A stretch of 63,718 nucleotides of DNA from Streptomyces sp. CB02959 (GCF_002803155.1 NZ_NNBP01000043.1:1-63718), one strand, 5' to 3'; numbered from the stretch's first letter, positions 9,134 through 18,147 are shown. Notes: generated by a model from the letters alone, not told the origin. Numbers and translations are program-made.

Positions 9134-9362
9134 CCAGCCGATCGACGCACCGAGGCCAAGGATCAGCCCGGCCGACATCCAGGTCCCGATCATCCCTGGG
9201 GCAGTGCGAGCGAACGCGGTCCGGGCCGCGGAGGGAACGCCGATGCGTGACACGAGGGCATCGCCGATGCCTTGACGCTTGCCGACCGTCTCAGGCGAGG
9301 CCGCTGTGACGACGATGGCGATGATCGCGAGTGCGGCCCCGAACACGACCGCGGCGGGCGGC
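9131..9362 (-). pseudogene. MFS transporter, internal fragment
   Basis: The minus strand encodes an inner piece of a major facilitator transporter. One hydrophobic helix (AALAIIAIVVTAASPET) carries the PET motif that follows helix 6 in many drug exporters. It is followed by the central loop and the next helix (WMSAGLILGLGASIGW). Both the first half and the last helices are missing. It directly follows the MarR remnant on the same strand, so one deletion probably removed the end of marR and the first half of the exporter gene. Confidence 0.5.
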
Positions 9363-9740
9363 AGGCATCAGGGCCGAGTGCGCTCTGCAGGCCCGCGTCG
9401 GCCGAAGCGTACGCATCCTGGCCGGCGGCCGGCAGCCGCATGCCGTCTTCGGTGACGTGGAGCTCGGCGGTGCGGCCGCGACCTGCTTCGGTGCGCCGCT
9501 CGACGGCCCCCGTTGCTCAAGCTGGCGGACGGTGGCCTGGGCGCTCTGCGCGGTGTTCCCCGCCCGGCGACCCAACTCGCTGTAGAACAAGCCGGGTTCG
9601 CGGCGCAGATGCCCGATAGTCGCGAGGTGGCGCAAGGTGTAGCCGGTCGGTTTGAGCGCGTGTTCGACGCCGCTGCGCACGTGCCTGCCGAGGGCTGCGA
9701 GCAGGAAGGCGGGACTGGTGGGCTGCGGCGGGACGGTCAC
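9363..9740 (-). pseudogene. MarR-family regulator, frameshifted and 3'-truncated
   Basis: The first part (minus strand) is a MarR winged-helix beginning: LLAALGRHVRSGVEHALKPT, then LRHLATIGHLRREPGLFYSE and LGRRAGNTAQSAQATVRQLEQ. After a frameshift at about 9515 the wing and dimerisation helix continue in another frame (RLPAAGQDAYASADAGLQSA) and then stop. MarR proteins are usually about 150 aa, so only the last helices are missing. A 21-bp palindrome 20 bp before the start suggests autoregulation, and copies of that site sit before ctaG and ctaB. If inactive, the shared sites have lost their local regulator. Confidence 0.6.
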
Positions 9741-9759
9741 GTCACCTCACTCGATCGAA

Positions 9760-9780
9760 ACTTTCAGGTTGACTGTAACT
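9760..9780. promoter_or_regulatory. 21-bp palindromic operator candidate, copy 2 (marR / DJ-1)
   Basis: ACTTTCAGG, three bases, then ACTGTAACT. It lies 20 bp before the marR remnant and between it and the divergent DJ-1-like gene, a normal place for a MarR site. Confidence 0.55.
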
Positions 9781-9894
9781 TGCGGATGGAGCAGTCTCCA
9801 CTCCTGTCGGTGAACGGCGCGGTGGAGTACCCGCCTCCCGCGTTTCGGTACGACAGGAACACTGCAAGCCTTTTGATTCGAGAGGTTCCGAAAA

Positions 9895-10689
9895 ATGACG
9901 GATCAAACCACGAACTGGCCCGATCACCTGACAGGCGATGCACAGCCACTGGAAGTGGGCATCCTTCTCTACGAGGGACACACCGCACTCGACCTTGTTG
10001 GTCCGTACACCACGTTTGCACTGGCGGGCATGAAGGTCCATCTCGTGGCCAAGACCCTCGACCCGGTCGTCTCGGATGACGGCGGCATGACCATCGCTCC
10101 CACCACCACCTTCGATGACTGCCCCGAGCAGCTCGACATCCTGTTCGTACCTGGTGGCGGGATGGTGTACAAGCCGATGCTCGACCCGGCCACCATCGCC
10201 TGGCTGGCAGACCGCGGTGCGACGGCTTCCTACATCACCGCGGTCTGCAACGGTCCGCTCGTTCTTGCGGCGGCCGGACTGCTCGACGGTTACCGCGTAG
10301 CTACGCACTGGGCGTCCCGGGACCAGCTGGCACGGCTGGGCGTCGAAGTGTCGACGGAACGTGTGTGCATCGACCGGAACAGGTTCTCCGGGGGCGGCGT
10401 GACCGCGGGAATCGATTTCGGGCTCACCGTTGTCGCACACACCCTGGGCGAGAAGGCCGCAAGGTTTGCACAGGTCGTCATGGAGTACGACCCGGAGCCG
10501 CCGTTCGACTCCGGGTCGCCTGAGAGCGCAGGTCCCGAAATTGTGGCACTGCGCACGCGGTTCATGGCCGAGCCCGACACCGCCCTCCGAAACGCTGTGT
10601 CCCACGTGTTGGAACAGCGTGCAGCAACAAGTTCGCACCCTGTATCGGACGAGAACGCCGATCCCGCCGCCGGCATCGTCAGCAGCTGA
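9895..10689 (+). CDS. DJ-1/PfpI-family protein, isonitrile hydratase-like
   Basis: The product (264 aa) has the DJ-1/PfpI fold. The nucleophile elbow AVCNGPLVLAAAGLLDGY contains the catalytic Cys, and an upstream FVPGGG motif forms the oxyanion region. The later YDPEPPFDSGSPESAGPEIV block is characteristic of isonitrile (cyclohexyl-isocyanide) hydratases, which turn isonitriles into N-formamides. Isonitriles bind copper and haem strongly. That would fit a neighbourhood with oxidase-assembly and haem genes, but the link is inference. The operator-like site at 9760-9780 lies upstream between this gene and the divergent marR remnant. Confidence 0.8.
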   Translation: MTDQTTNWPDHLTGDAQPLEVGILLYEGHTALDLVGPYTTFALAGMKVHLVAKTLDPVVSDDGGMTIAPTTTFDDCPEQLDILFVPGGGMVYKPMLDPATIAWLADRGATASYITAVCNGPLVLAAAGLLDGYRVATHWASRDQLARLGVEVSTERVCIDRNRFSGGGVTAGIDFGLTVVAHTLGEKAARFAQVVMEYDPEPPFDSGSPESAGPEIVALRTRFMAEPDTALRNAVSHVLEQRAATSSHPVSDENADPAAGIVSS

Positions 10690-10835
10690 GCATGACGCTG
10701 AACCGGTGACCAGATCTGCCACCTGGGCGAGGTCGTGCCGGACGTCGAGGCCGCCGCCGCTTTCCTCCGCTGCATGGCGGATGTAGCGGCATCTGATAGG
10801 GCGTCTAGCCGTAGGCATGGTGGCCGTCCAGGCCA

Positions 10836-11200
10836 TCAAAGTCTGGAAGACTTACCGCAGACGCCGGTTGTAGCGCTTGGGCCGGTGGCAGTTGCCTGGC
10901 CGGCGGCCGGAGTCGCGGGGTACGGGGGCCAGGCCCGCGTGCGAGGCGAGGCGGCCGGCGTACTCGCAACCGGACAGGTCGCCGACGATCGCGACGAACT
11001 CCGCCCCGAGGACCGGGAGGTCTGGCACTCGGTGAGCATGACGAGCGGACCTTGGCGGCGGAGTAGTCGAAGGCCCGCTCCAGGGCGGGACAGATGCCCA
11101 CCAGGGCATCTGTCCCGCAGCCGGTTGATCAGCCTCACCCGGTCGGCGATCAGGTCGGCTCGGTAGGTGGTCAGCAGTTGCGTGTCCAGGCGGCCGTGGA
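10836..11200 (-). pseudogene. IS110-family transposase, C-terminal debris
   Basis: Several minus-strand frames together show the end of an IS110 transposase. TYRADLIADRVRLINRLRD and CPALERAFDYSAAKV are followed by LVMLTECQT. Then GAEFVAIVGDLSGCEYAGRL and APVPRDSGRRPGN represent the Transposase_20 domain with the Ser-containing motif. At least three frame changes occur, so it is inactive. The sequence between 10690 and 10836 holds nothing I can identify. Confidence 0.65.
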
Positions 11201-11202
11201 GG

Positions 11203-11408
11203 GCGCCACCGGTGCCTTGTTCGTCGTCGCGTCCCTGCTGTCGGCCACCGCGTTCGACACCCTGGGATGGCGGATGTCGAGCGTGCTGGTGCTCGCCGTC
11301 GCCGGGCCGCTGCCGGTGTGGCAGCGGCGATACGGAAGGCGGAACGCGACGGTGGCGGACGCCCTCGACCTGTCCGTGGCCGCAGCGCGCCCGGCGGCCG
11401 AGGCCTGA
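11203..11408 (+). other. Hydrophobic reading frame, possible transporter end
   Basis: An open frame encodes two hydrophobic segments (TGALFVVASLLSATAFDTLGW and SSVLVLAVAGPLPVW) and ends with a basic and Ala-rich tail. It could be the last helices of a membrane protein, but no start codon or family motif is visible. It touches the IS110 debris. From 11409 to 11629 I see no gene. Confidence 0.25.
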
Positions 11409-11629
11409 GGACCCGGACCGTCGCAGGGGAGGCCCTCGGAGCGGACACGTCTCGCGCCCGCTCCCGGTGTGACGTTGACGCCCTTGGCCTGGGTATAGGC
11501 GAACACGTCTGGCAGCGCCCTCACGCGCAGGCCGGGTTACTCAGGGACCGCGTAGCCGCGCTGTGCGAGGAGTCTCTGCCTGTTGGTCGTGGCGGCACGG
11601 ATCATCGCCCCCGTTCAAGACGCCTCGAA

Positions 11630-11650
11630 ACTTACAGTTAGACTGCAAGT
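11630..11650. promoter_or_regulatory. 21-bp palindromic operator candidate, copy 3 (ctaB)
   Basis: ACTTACAGT, three bases, then ACTGCAAGT: the best palindrome of the three, with one mismatch between the nine-base arms. It lies 70 bp before the ctaB start. Confidence 0.65.
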
Positions 11651-11720
11651 GGCGCAGATCGAGAGTCGATGCGGGAGCTGCCGTGCGGCTTGCTGCCCTA
11701 CGCCGGAAAGGTAGGCCGTT

Positions 11721-12719
11721 GTGAGCAGCGGAGACGCTCGACAGAGCAGCGTGCGCACCAAGGACCGAAACTCAGAAGAGCGGAGCAAACAACTCGCATC
11801 CCCTCTCACGCGCGATCCGTCAGACTCAGTTGCATATAGAGGATTTCTACGCGTCCGCGCCTACGTTGTTATGACAAAGCCGCGAGTTATGGAACTCCTG
11901 CTTGTCACGACTGCGCCGACCATGGTTTTGGCTCATGGCAGCCTGCCGAATTTGTCGCTCATCGTGGTGACGCTCATTGGTGGAGCGGCAAGCTCAGGCA
12001 GCGCATCGGCTTTCAACATGTACCTGGACCGGGACATGGATGCCCGCATGAGACGCACATCTGGTCGCCCTTTGGTGACCGGAGAGGTGACATCGCGGTC
12101 TGGATTGATCTTCGCCTGGATCCTGGCCATCTCCTCGACGGTTTGGTTCTGGTGCCTTGTGAATTACTTGGCCGCTGTACTGTCTGTCTGCGCGATTCTA
12201 TGGTATGTCGTCGTGTACACGATTCTCCTCAAGCGTCGCACTGAGCAAAACATCGTCTGGGGCGGCATCGCGGGTTGCTTCCCTGTAGTCATCGGCTGGG
12301 CATCAGCGACAGGGACCGTGTCATGGCCGGCGATAATACTCTTTCTAGTGATTTTCTTTTGGACCCCGGCTCATTATTGGCCTCTGTCCGTCAAGTACGG
12401 CGAGGACTACCGTAGTGTCGGCGTCCCCATGCTCGGCGCAATCCACGGAATCGAGCACGTGGCCAAGAGAGTGATTGCGTATGCCGTCGCGACTGCCGCG
12501 ACCTCCATTCTCCTCATTCCTATTGCAGGAATGAGTTGGACCTATGCAATGGTGGCTGTAGTCGGTGGAGCGTGGTTCGTATGGGAAGCTCTTCGACTCC
12601 AAGCCGCTGCCCGTCGAGCGGAAGCCGCCGCGCGACCAATGCGGATGTTTTTGGCATCGAATGCGTATCTCGCATTGTTGTTCGCCGCAGTGGCCATCGA
12701 TTCACTCGTGAAATACTGA
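11721..12719 (+). CDS. ctaB: Protohaem IX farnesyltransferase (haem O synthase)
   Basis: This 332-aa UbiA-superfamily membrane enzyme adds a farnesyl group to haem b to make haem O, needed for haem-copper oxidases. The first prenyl-diphosphate/Mg motif is NMYLDRDMDARMRRTSGRP and the second region is YGEDYRSVGVPML; WTPAHYWPLS is typical of the family. Eight to nine helices are predicted. A GTG start with GGAAAGG upstream is used. Codon use has more A/T in third positions than the flanking genes, which suggests transfer. With ctaG this looks like an accessory oxidase-assembly set under one operator type. Confidence 0.9.
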   Translation: MSSGDARQSSVRTKDRNSEERSKQLASPLTRDPSDSVAYRGFLRVRAYVVMTKPRVMELLLVTTAPTMVLAHGSLPNLSLIVVTLIGGAASSGSASAFNMYLDRDMDARMRRTSGRPLVTGEVTSRSGLIFAWILAISSTVWFWCLVNYLAAVLSVCAILWYVVVYTILLKRRTEQNIVWGGIAGCFPVVIGWASATGTVSWPAIILFLVIFFWTPAHYWPLSVKYGEDYRSVGVPMLGAIHGIEHVAKRVIAYAVATAATSILLIPIAGMSWTYAMVAVVGGAWFVWEALRLQAAARRAEAAARPMRMFLASNAYLALLFAAVAIDSLVKY

Positions 12720-12957
12720 TTCAGCTGGAACTCTGCCGCACCGGCCTCCCGCGCCTATGCTCCTAACATTCAGCGCGCAAGAAATCTTGGTGGAGTCGAC
12801 GGGATAAGCGACATGGCCTGTAGCGGATACGCGGCACCTGAACCGGACACGGTCTCAATGCGAGTGCGAGCTTCTCGCTCCATCTCATAAGAATCATGCT
12901 TACTGCCATGACCTCAAGCGCAACGCTCACCTACACGCAAACTGGAATAGCTGACTA

Positions 12958-14181
12958 ATGGACGTGCAAAAACACACCCGCCGGAGGTTCCTGACCGGCA
13001 GTGCCGCTGCCACACTGGGCGCTGCAGCAGTGGGAACTGCCGCCGGAACGCAGCTCCCACGCAAAGGAACGGCCAGCGCGGCGCCCTCGCCGACACGCCA
13101 TACGCCCTCCACTATCCCGTTCTTCGGCGCCCACCAGCCAGGCATCACCGATCCGACCCCAACCAACGCGACTTTCCTCGCCTTCGACCTCAAAACCTCG
13201 ACAGTAAAATCTGACCTGGCGGACGTCATGCGAGCGTGGACGGGTCTTGCGGCGGCTCTGATGAGGGGAGACACCTCTGCCGATACATCACTGGTGTCTA
13301 CCGGCTCAACGCCAGGAAAGTTCACCATGACCGTGGGGCTCGGAGGCGCCGCTCTCGACCAACTTGGCATAAAGCGCCCACCTGCACTCGTCGACCTGCC
13401 GTTATTCCCCGGCGATGAGCTCGAAGTCGCAGCCTCACATGGCGCTGTCTTCGTGCAACTTTGCTCCGACGACGCCATATATCTTGGGGGCGCCGCACGC
13501 GCCGTTCGCGCGGCTGCGAAGCGCGTCTTGCAGCCCCGCTGGCAGATGAATGGCTTCCGCGGTGCTGCCGCCTCGACTGCTAGCAGCAATGGCCGCAATC
13601 TCATGGGCCAGATCGACGGCACCAATAACATCGCCGTCAGTCGGGCCTCCACCGGTGGGCCGGTATGGGTCGACGCAGTTTCACCCTCATGGATGACAGG
13701 TGGAAGCTACGTCGTCGTGCGGCGATTCCGCATGTTCTTGAGTAAATGGGAAAGTGCGGGATCGAGCACACGGGACCGCACGGTAGGTCGACACATCCTG
13801 TCGGGAGCTCCACTGGGGGCGCAAAAGGAATCCGATCCGGTCGACCTGAACGCCAAGGATCCGTCCGGGGCACTGATCATCCCGGACGACGCCCATATCC
13901 GTCTTGCCGCGCCCCGCCGAGGCGCCGGCGAAGATATGCTCCGTCGGTCCTATTCCTACTCGATCGGACAGGCAAGTGGCGCCGCAGGCGACGAAGACGC
14001 CGGCCTGATTTTTGTCTCCTACCAGGCCGATCCGACTACTAGTTTTATACCGGTACAGCAACGACTGGCTAAATCTGATGCCCTCGCACACTTCACGCTG
14101 GCTACGTCTAGCGCGCTGTTCGCGATCCTGCCCGGCGTCGCTGGGAAACATGACTGGTATGGGCGATCGCTTCTAAGCTGA
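12958..14181 (+). CDS. Tat-exported DyP-type haem peroxidase
   Basis: The product (407 aa) begins with a Tat signal (TRRRFLTG, hydrophobic segment, Ala-rich cleavage region near residue 40). The DyP hallmark GxxDG is present as MGQIDGTNN with the distal Asp. The likely proximal haem His lies in DDAHIRLAAPR, followed by RRSYSY. The order fits the EfeB/DtpA-like class. In Streptomyces lividans a DyP (DtpA) works with Sco and a copper chaperone in extracytoplasmic copper handling. Here it follows ctaB and precedes a lipoprotein gene. A poor match to the 21-bp site lies at 12929-12949. Codon use is atypical, like ctaB. Confidence 0.88.
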   Translation: MDVQKHTRRRFLTGSAAATLGAAAVGTAAGTQLPRKGTASAAPSPTRHTPSTIPFFGAHQPGITDPTPTNATFLAFDLKTSTVKSDLADVMRAWTGLAAALMRGDTSADTSLVSTGSTPGKFTMTVGLGGAALDQLGIKRPPALVDLPLFPGDELEVAASHGAVFVQLCSDDAIYLGGAARAVRAAAKRVLQPRWQMNGFRGAAASTASSNGRNLMGQIDGTNNIAVSRASTGGPVWVDAVSPSWMTGGSYVVVRRFRMFLSKWESAGSSTRDRTVGRHILSGAPLGAQKESDPVDLNAKDPSGALIIPDDAHIRLAAPRRGAGEDMLRRSYSYSIGQASGAAGDEDAGLIFVSYQADPTTSFIPVQQRLAKSDALAHFTLATSSALFAILPGVAGKHDWYGRSLLS

Positions 14182-14402
14182 TCTCGACGTGGTGATTCGA
14201 TATCGCGTCGCCGCTCTCAAGGCGAGCGTACCGCCGGAATCCTTTAGCTCTCGCGCGTGAACGCATCGTAGTCGAACTTGGCGCAAATGGTTTACCTCAT
14301 TAGGCGTCGGCATATCTGGCTTCGTCAGTTGAGCGACGCCGCGAGCCTCTGCTCCGCATATTTGTCACTCGCCTCAATGGGATTTACAGAAAGGTTGCAG
14401 GC

Positions 14403-14876
14403 ATGTCAACGTCTACGCGTCGCTTGTTCTCGGTTGTAATAGCTATAGGCATCGCCGCCACACTCGTCGGCTGCACAGCCGGCGACTCAGAAAAAGTTGG
14501 TGCTCGAACATCGGCCATAGCAGTACTGGACTCCAAGGATCTTGGCGACATACTCGTTGATGGCAAGGGAAACGTTCTCTATGCCTTTAAGCCGGACAAC
14601 GCTTCGACGGTTAGCTGCACATCCGGCTGTGCGACGGTCTGGCCCCCACTCCCGGTTGCCGATAACGCGTCCACCGCAGCTGGTGACGGCGTTGACGTAA
14701 CCCTATTGGGTAAGCTGCCCAACCCCGCTGGCGGTCACGTCGTTACTTATAACGGTTGGCCGCTCTACCGATACGCCGCCGATAAGGCACCTGGTCAACA
14801 TCGCGGACAGGACACCTTCCTGAATGGCGGCTACTGGTATGTCATGAAACCTGACGGTAAACCTCTTATGCCATGA
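14403..14876 (+). CDS. Lipoprotein with Yx(FWY)xxD repeats
   Basis: This 157-aa secreted lipoprotein has a signal peptide with lipobox LVGC (Cys near residue 24). It carries two copies of the Lipoprotein_15 repeat: GNVLYAFKPDN with CTSGCATVWPPLPV, and GWPLYRYAADKAPGQ with GYWYVMKPDGKPLMP. The motif gives the family its name; function is not established. Two Cys in the first repeat could form a disulfide or bind metal. RBS GAAAGG lies at about 14389. It ends the atypical-composition block ctaB-DyP-lipoprotein, so an envelope role in haem or copper chemistry is inferred. Confidence 0.82.
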   Translation: MSTSTRRLFSVVIAIGIAATLVGCTAGDSEKVGARTSAIAVLDSKDLGDILVDGKGNVLYAFKPDNASTVSCTSGCATVWPPLPVADNASTAAGDGVDVTLLGKLPNPAGGHVVTYNGWPLYRYAADKAPGQHRGQDTFLNGGYWYVMKPDGKPLMP

Positions 14877-15137
14877 AGCGCGAAGTCGGTGAGAGGCGAA
14901 CAAGCAGCCGAACTGTCAGGGGGCGGTTACTGTAATCGTCGGGCGCGCAAAGCAGCCGGCGTCGGCTTCGGTAAGGATGCCGAGTGGGGGTATGGGTACG
15001 GCCACCGCGATCATGAACGTTTGTGACGACGTTTCAAGAAGCGGTGGCCGTGGAGGTCACGACAGCCCAGGCAGCCTGGGGCCGGGTGTTCGGCAGGGCG
15101 ATTGCAAAGTCCGTTGATCGTGCATTGGCGCAGCTCA

Positions 15138-16264
15138 GTTGAGTCCGAGGACGGCCTGTGGCCGCTCATAGGGGCGGAGGGCTGTCCTGCGGAGTGCGGC
15201 GGCGATGTTGGTGTGGCCGGCGGTGCGGAGTTGGTTGATCGCGAAGCTGCGCAGGGTGGCCATGTTCTCGGGTCCGCGGCCGGCGCGGACCTTCGAGGCG
15301 TCCTCGGCGAAGGTGGTGTCGCGGACGAAGGGAGCCGGTTCTCGATGGTCCGCTGCGAGCGCACGATCACCGCGAAACGCTCGGGGGGTGCCTGGCGACT
15401 GGTGAGGTCGGTGATCACGTAGGTCATCTCGCGGGTACGTTTTACCGGTCTTCACGCGGGTCCCGTGCCGGACGGTCTTCGCGACCTGCGCGGCGTACGG
15501 AAGTCGATGCCGAGGGCGGTGACGGTCAGGACCTGCACCAACCAGGTCTCCAACTGCCCGTGGCCGTGGGATCGGTAGAACTTCGCCGTCGCCTTGTCCC
15601 AGGGCAGGTTCTTGAGCTGCGCATACAGGATCGGCTGGTTCTTCTTGACGGTGAAGGCGTAGTGCGCGTCCTTCTGCCCGACGAGGAAGTGGGCGTGTGC
15701 GCGTCGGGTGTGCAGGGCGGCGAAGCAGGTGATTGCGTTGACCTTGTCCGGCCCCGCAGCCGGGTGACGGCCGTCCCGGCACCAGTCATCGCGGCCAGTA
15801 GGTGGGCGGCCGGGCTGTCGCCGCTGCGCGAGCCGCGAGCGTAGTTGCCGTCCACGGCCAGGGGGTCGGACCTGGCCGGGTCGGCGCCGAGCAGGTCGGC
15901 AAGCCCGGGGTGGCGGCGTCCCGGACCCGGCGGCCCCGGGGCAGGTGGCGTTGATGATCCGCCGGACGGTCGCCGTGCTCGGCGCGACACGGATGGCGAA
16001 CACGCTGGTGGAGCGGGCACCGAGCCGGGTGAGAGCCTCCTGCGGAGCTTTCCTGGCCCACTGGCCGATCGCGGCGAACGAACGCGCTCCGGCCAGCACG
16101 GCTGAGCACGCGATGAGCAGTACGCTCACGAACGGGAGACGCTTCCCGCGCCGGTGCCGCGAATCCGCCAGTGTGGCCAGTCGCTGCGGCAGTCCCGGCA
16201 GTGCGCGGTGCTGACGCAAGGGCGCCTTGCTCAGGCAGACACTGGCCGGCTGACGGCACATCAA
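15138..16264 (-). pseudogene. ISAs1-family transposase, frameshifted
   Basis: Minus-strand frames spell an ISAs1 (H-repeat type) transposase in order. LPFVSVLLIACSAVLAGARS and FAAIGQWARKAPQEALTRLG come first, then VDGNYARGSRSG, DKVNAITCFAALHTRRAHAH, KDAHYAFTVKKNQPILYAQL and YVITDLTSRQAPPERFAVIV. The C-terminal ENMATLRSFAINQLRTAGHT ends it. At least four frame changes are needed, so it is inactive. Between the lipoprotein gene and this remnant (14877-15137) I see no gene. Confidence 0.75.
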
Positions 16265-16327
16265 GGCTCCGTTCGGCAGGGCGACTTGAGTGGCTGTTCT
16301 GCGAGTGTTCGGCCAGCCCTTGGTGGC

Positions 16328-16696
16328 TCACACCGTCGTCGCAACAGCGACGGCCCAACCGATGTAGGCAAAGTTGAGAAGCACCTTGACGGTCGCGCTC
16401 GCCAACCCGCGAGCACGGCGCGGCCGCTCAGCCACTACCCGGGCCAGCCCATCGAGATGCGCGACGACGAAGACCGAGATCATCGCCGCGGCGATCCACC
16501 CGCCCGCCGCTCGGCTCCGCGGAGCAAGGAGGAGGACACTGTCGGTGATCAGCGCAACCCCGCCCGCAGCGACGAGAAGTCGTGCGCGACCCAGCCAGGA
16601 AGGGACCAACCGGCGGACGTAGTCCGGGCGCACGAAGTGCGCGACGCCGTTGACAATCAGGAAGGCCGCCAAGGCGACGGCCGCAATACAATTCAT
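16328..16696 (-). CDS. DoxX-like small membrane protein
   Basis: This 122-aa protein has four predicted helices. The first contains IAAVALAAFLIVNGVAHFV. LLVAAGGVALITDSVLLLA and WIAAAMISVFVVAHL follow, and the last is LNFAYIGWAVAVATT. The arrangement is that of small DoxX-type proteins of unknown function. Its ATG (16694-16696) is only three bases from the divergent ATG of the AraC-type gene, which leaves no room for separate promoters. One of the two starts may really lie downstream. Confidence 0.6.
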   Translation of the reverse strand: MNCIAAVALAAFLIVNGVAHFVRPDYVRRLVPSWLGRARLLVAAGGVALITDSVLLLAPRSRAAGGWIAAAMISVFVVAHLDGLARVVAERPRRARGLASATVKVLLNFAYIGWAVAVATTV

Positions 16697-16699
16697 GCC

Positions 16700-17451
16700 A
16701 TGACAGTGCCGCCGACCCGGGCGTGGACGCTTGAACGAAACGATCGCCGCCTCCACTTCGCGTCCGGCCCGGCGGCGACGATGTTCGCCGAGTCCGGCGC
16801 CTTTCAGGTACGCCCCCACCGGCACCCAGCGTGGAAGTTCGTGCTCGCGCTCGGCGGCGGTGTCGAGGTCGGCTACGGCGGTAACCGCACCGTCACCGCG
16901 GTCGGCGTGATCGTGCCGCCGCAGCTGGCACACACCTGCGCCGTCTCGTCGGCCTACGTCGCCCTCTTCCTGGACCCATGGGAGCTGGCGCTCGGCACCG
17001 GCCCGACCCGCCTGAACGAGACCGCGACCCACCGCGTACTCGCGGCCCTCGACCATCCCGGCCCCGGCGCCGACCTGGACGCGGCCCGTGCCGAGCTCGC
17101 GACCCTCGCCGGAGCGGGCCCCCGCTCGATTCCAGGGTCGCCCACGCGGTGCGGGAGATCACCCGCCCCGGGTCCACCGCCACGATCGGCGCGGTCGCCG
17201 CCCAGGTCGGGCTCTCCCAGCCGCGGTTGCGCACCCTCGTCCGCGACTGGGTGGGTATCCCGCTCCCGCGGCTACGCCTGTGGGCCATGCTGCGCACCGC
17301 CATGACCGAACTACCGGCCGAGTCCGCGGCCGCCGCGGCTGCTTTCGCGGGCTTCGCCGACCAGGCACACCTCACCCGCACGGCGCGAACCCTCGCCGGC
17401 CGCACCCCGTCGGAGATCCTCCGCCCAGGAGCGTCCGGCGCCCCGGCGTAG
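16700..17451 (+). pseudogene. AraC-family regulator with one frameshift
   Basis: The first part is a cupin-like sensor domain (FQVRPHRHPAWKFVLALGGG, then LAHTCAVSSAYVALFLDPWE). The second part, in the +1 frame, is an AraC helix-turn-helix pair: TIGAVAAQVGLSQPRLRTLV, then FAGFADQAHLTRTARTLAGR with TPSEIL. The shift falls in the five-C run at 17119-17123; one more C would restore a single frame of about 251 aa. This is either a real inactivating deletion or a sequence error. It is divergent from the DoxX-like gene, a frequent pairing of regulator and target. Confidence 0.7.
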
Positions 17452-17634
17452 ACCCGTCAACCCTGGCATTCGTAGCCTCGGCGGGTCCCCCACGGGCCTG
17501 TTCCCTCGGCGCCCAGGTCCTGGCGCGGGGCCCAGGTGGGCGGGGCATCCTTGAGGGGACTAGGCCATACGGTCGACCTGCCCTATTCCGATACGGTGGG
17601 AGTGCTCCGACATGGCCAGGGAAGGAAGACGTGA

Positions 17635-18147
17635 ATGGCAGACGCAGGGGACGCCAGCTCGGCACGATACCCACTGGGTCCAACGATGATCATGATCCTC
17701 CAGGGGCGTTCCCTGGAAGGACGAGTAGAGGACTCACTGAAGGGCATCGGCCTGTCCCTGCGTCGCCTGGGCCTCTTGGGGCACCTGCGACATGATCCAG
17801 GCATATCGTTCAGCGCACTGGCGCGGCGAGCGGGGATCAAAGTGCAGAGCCTGCATCCGATCATCGACGCGCTGATCTCTGACGGATACGTCGCCACCGT
17901 CGGGAGCGGGGGGCAGGGCCGCGCAGCGGTGATAGAGCTGACGGACCGTGGTGTGAAGGTGCTTGAGCGGGCAACCCAGTTGATCGCGGACTACGACCAT
18001 GAGGTGTTCGCCGAGGACGAGTGGAAGGATCTAGGTACAGCGCTTACTCGTTTGGGGGAGGCGTTGGGGCGCGAGCGTATGGCCTCATCCGATGCAGTGA
18101 CCGCTCCGGCGGCGCCCCCCGTTGCCGGGCGTCCTTCCCGAGGCTGA
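17635..18147 (+). CDS. MarR-family transcriptional regulator
   Basis: The 170-aa product has a MarR winged helix: LSLRRLGLLGHLRHDPGISF, SALARRAGIKVQSLHPIIDA, then the wing GYVATVGSGGQGRAAVIELT and a dimerisation helix. The N-terminal helix is rather short and the C-terminal 20 residues are disordered and Ala/Pro-rich. A GGAAGG lies about nine bases before the ATG. No partner gene is attached: behind it are IS fragments. Its target is unknown; it could act elsewhere. Confidence 0.75.
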   Translation: MADAGDASSARYPLGPTMIMILQGRSLEGRVEDSLKGIGLSLRRLGLLGHLRHDPGISFSALARRAGIKVQSLHPIIDALISDGYVATVGSGGQGRAAVIELTDRGVKVLERATQLIADYDHEVFAEDEWKDLGTALTRLGEALGRERMASSDAVTAPAAPPVAGRPSRG

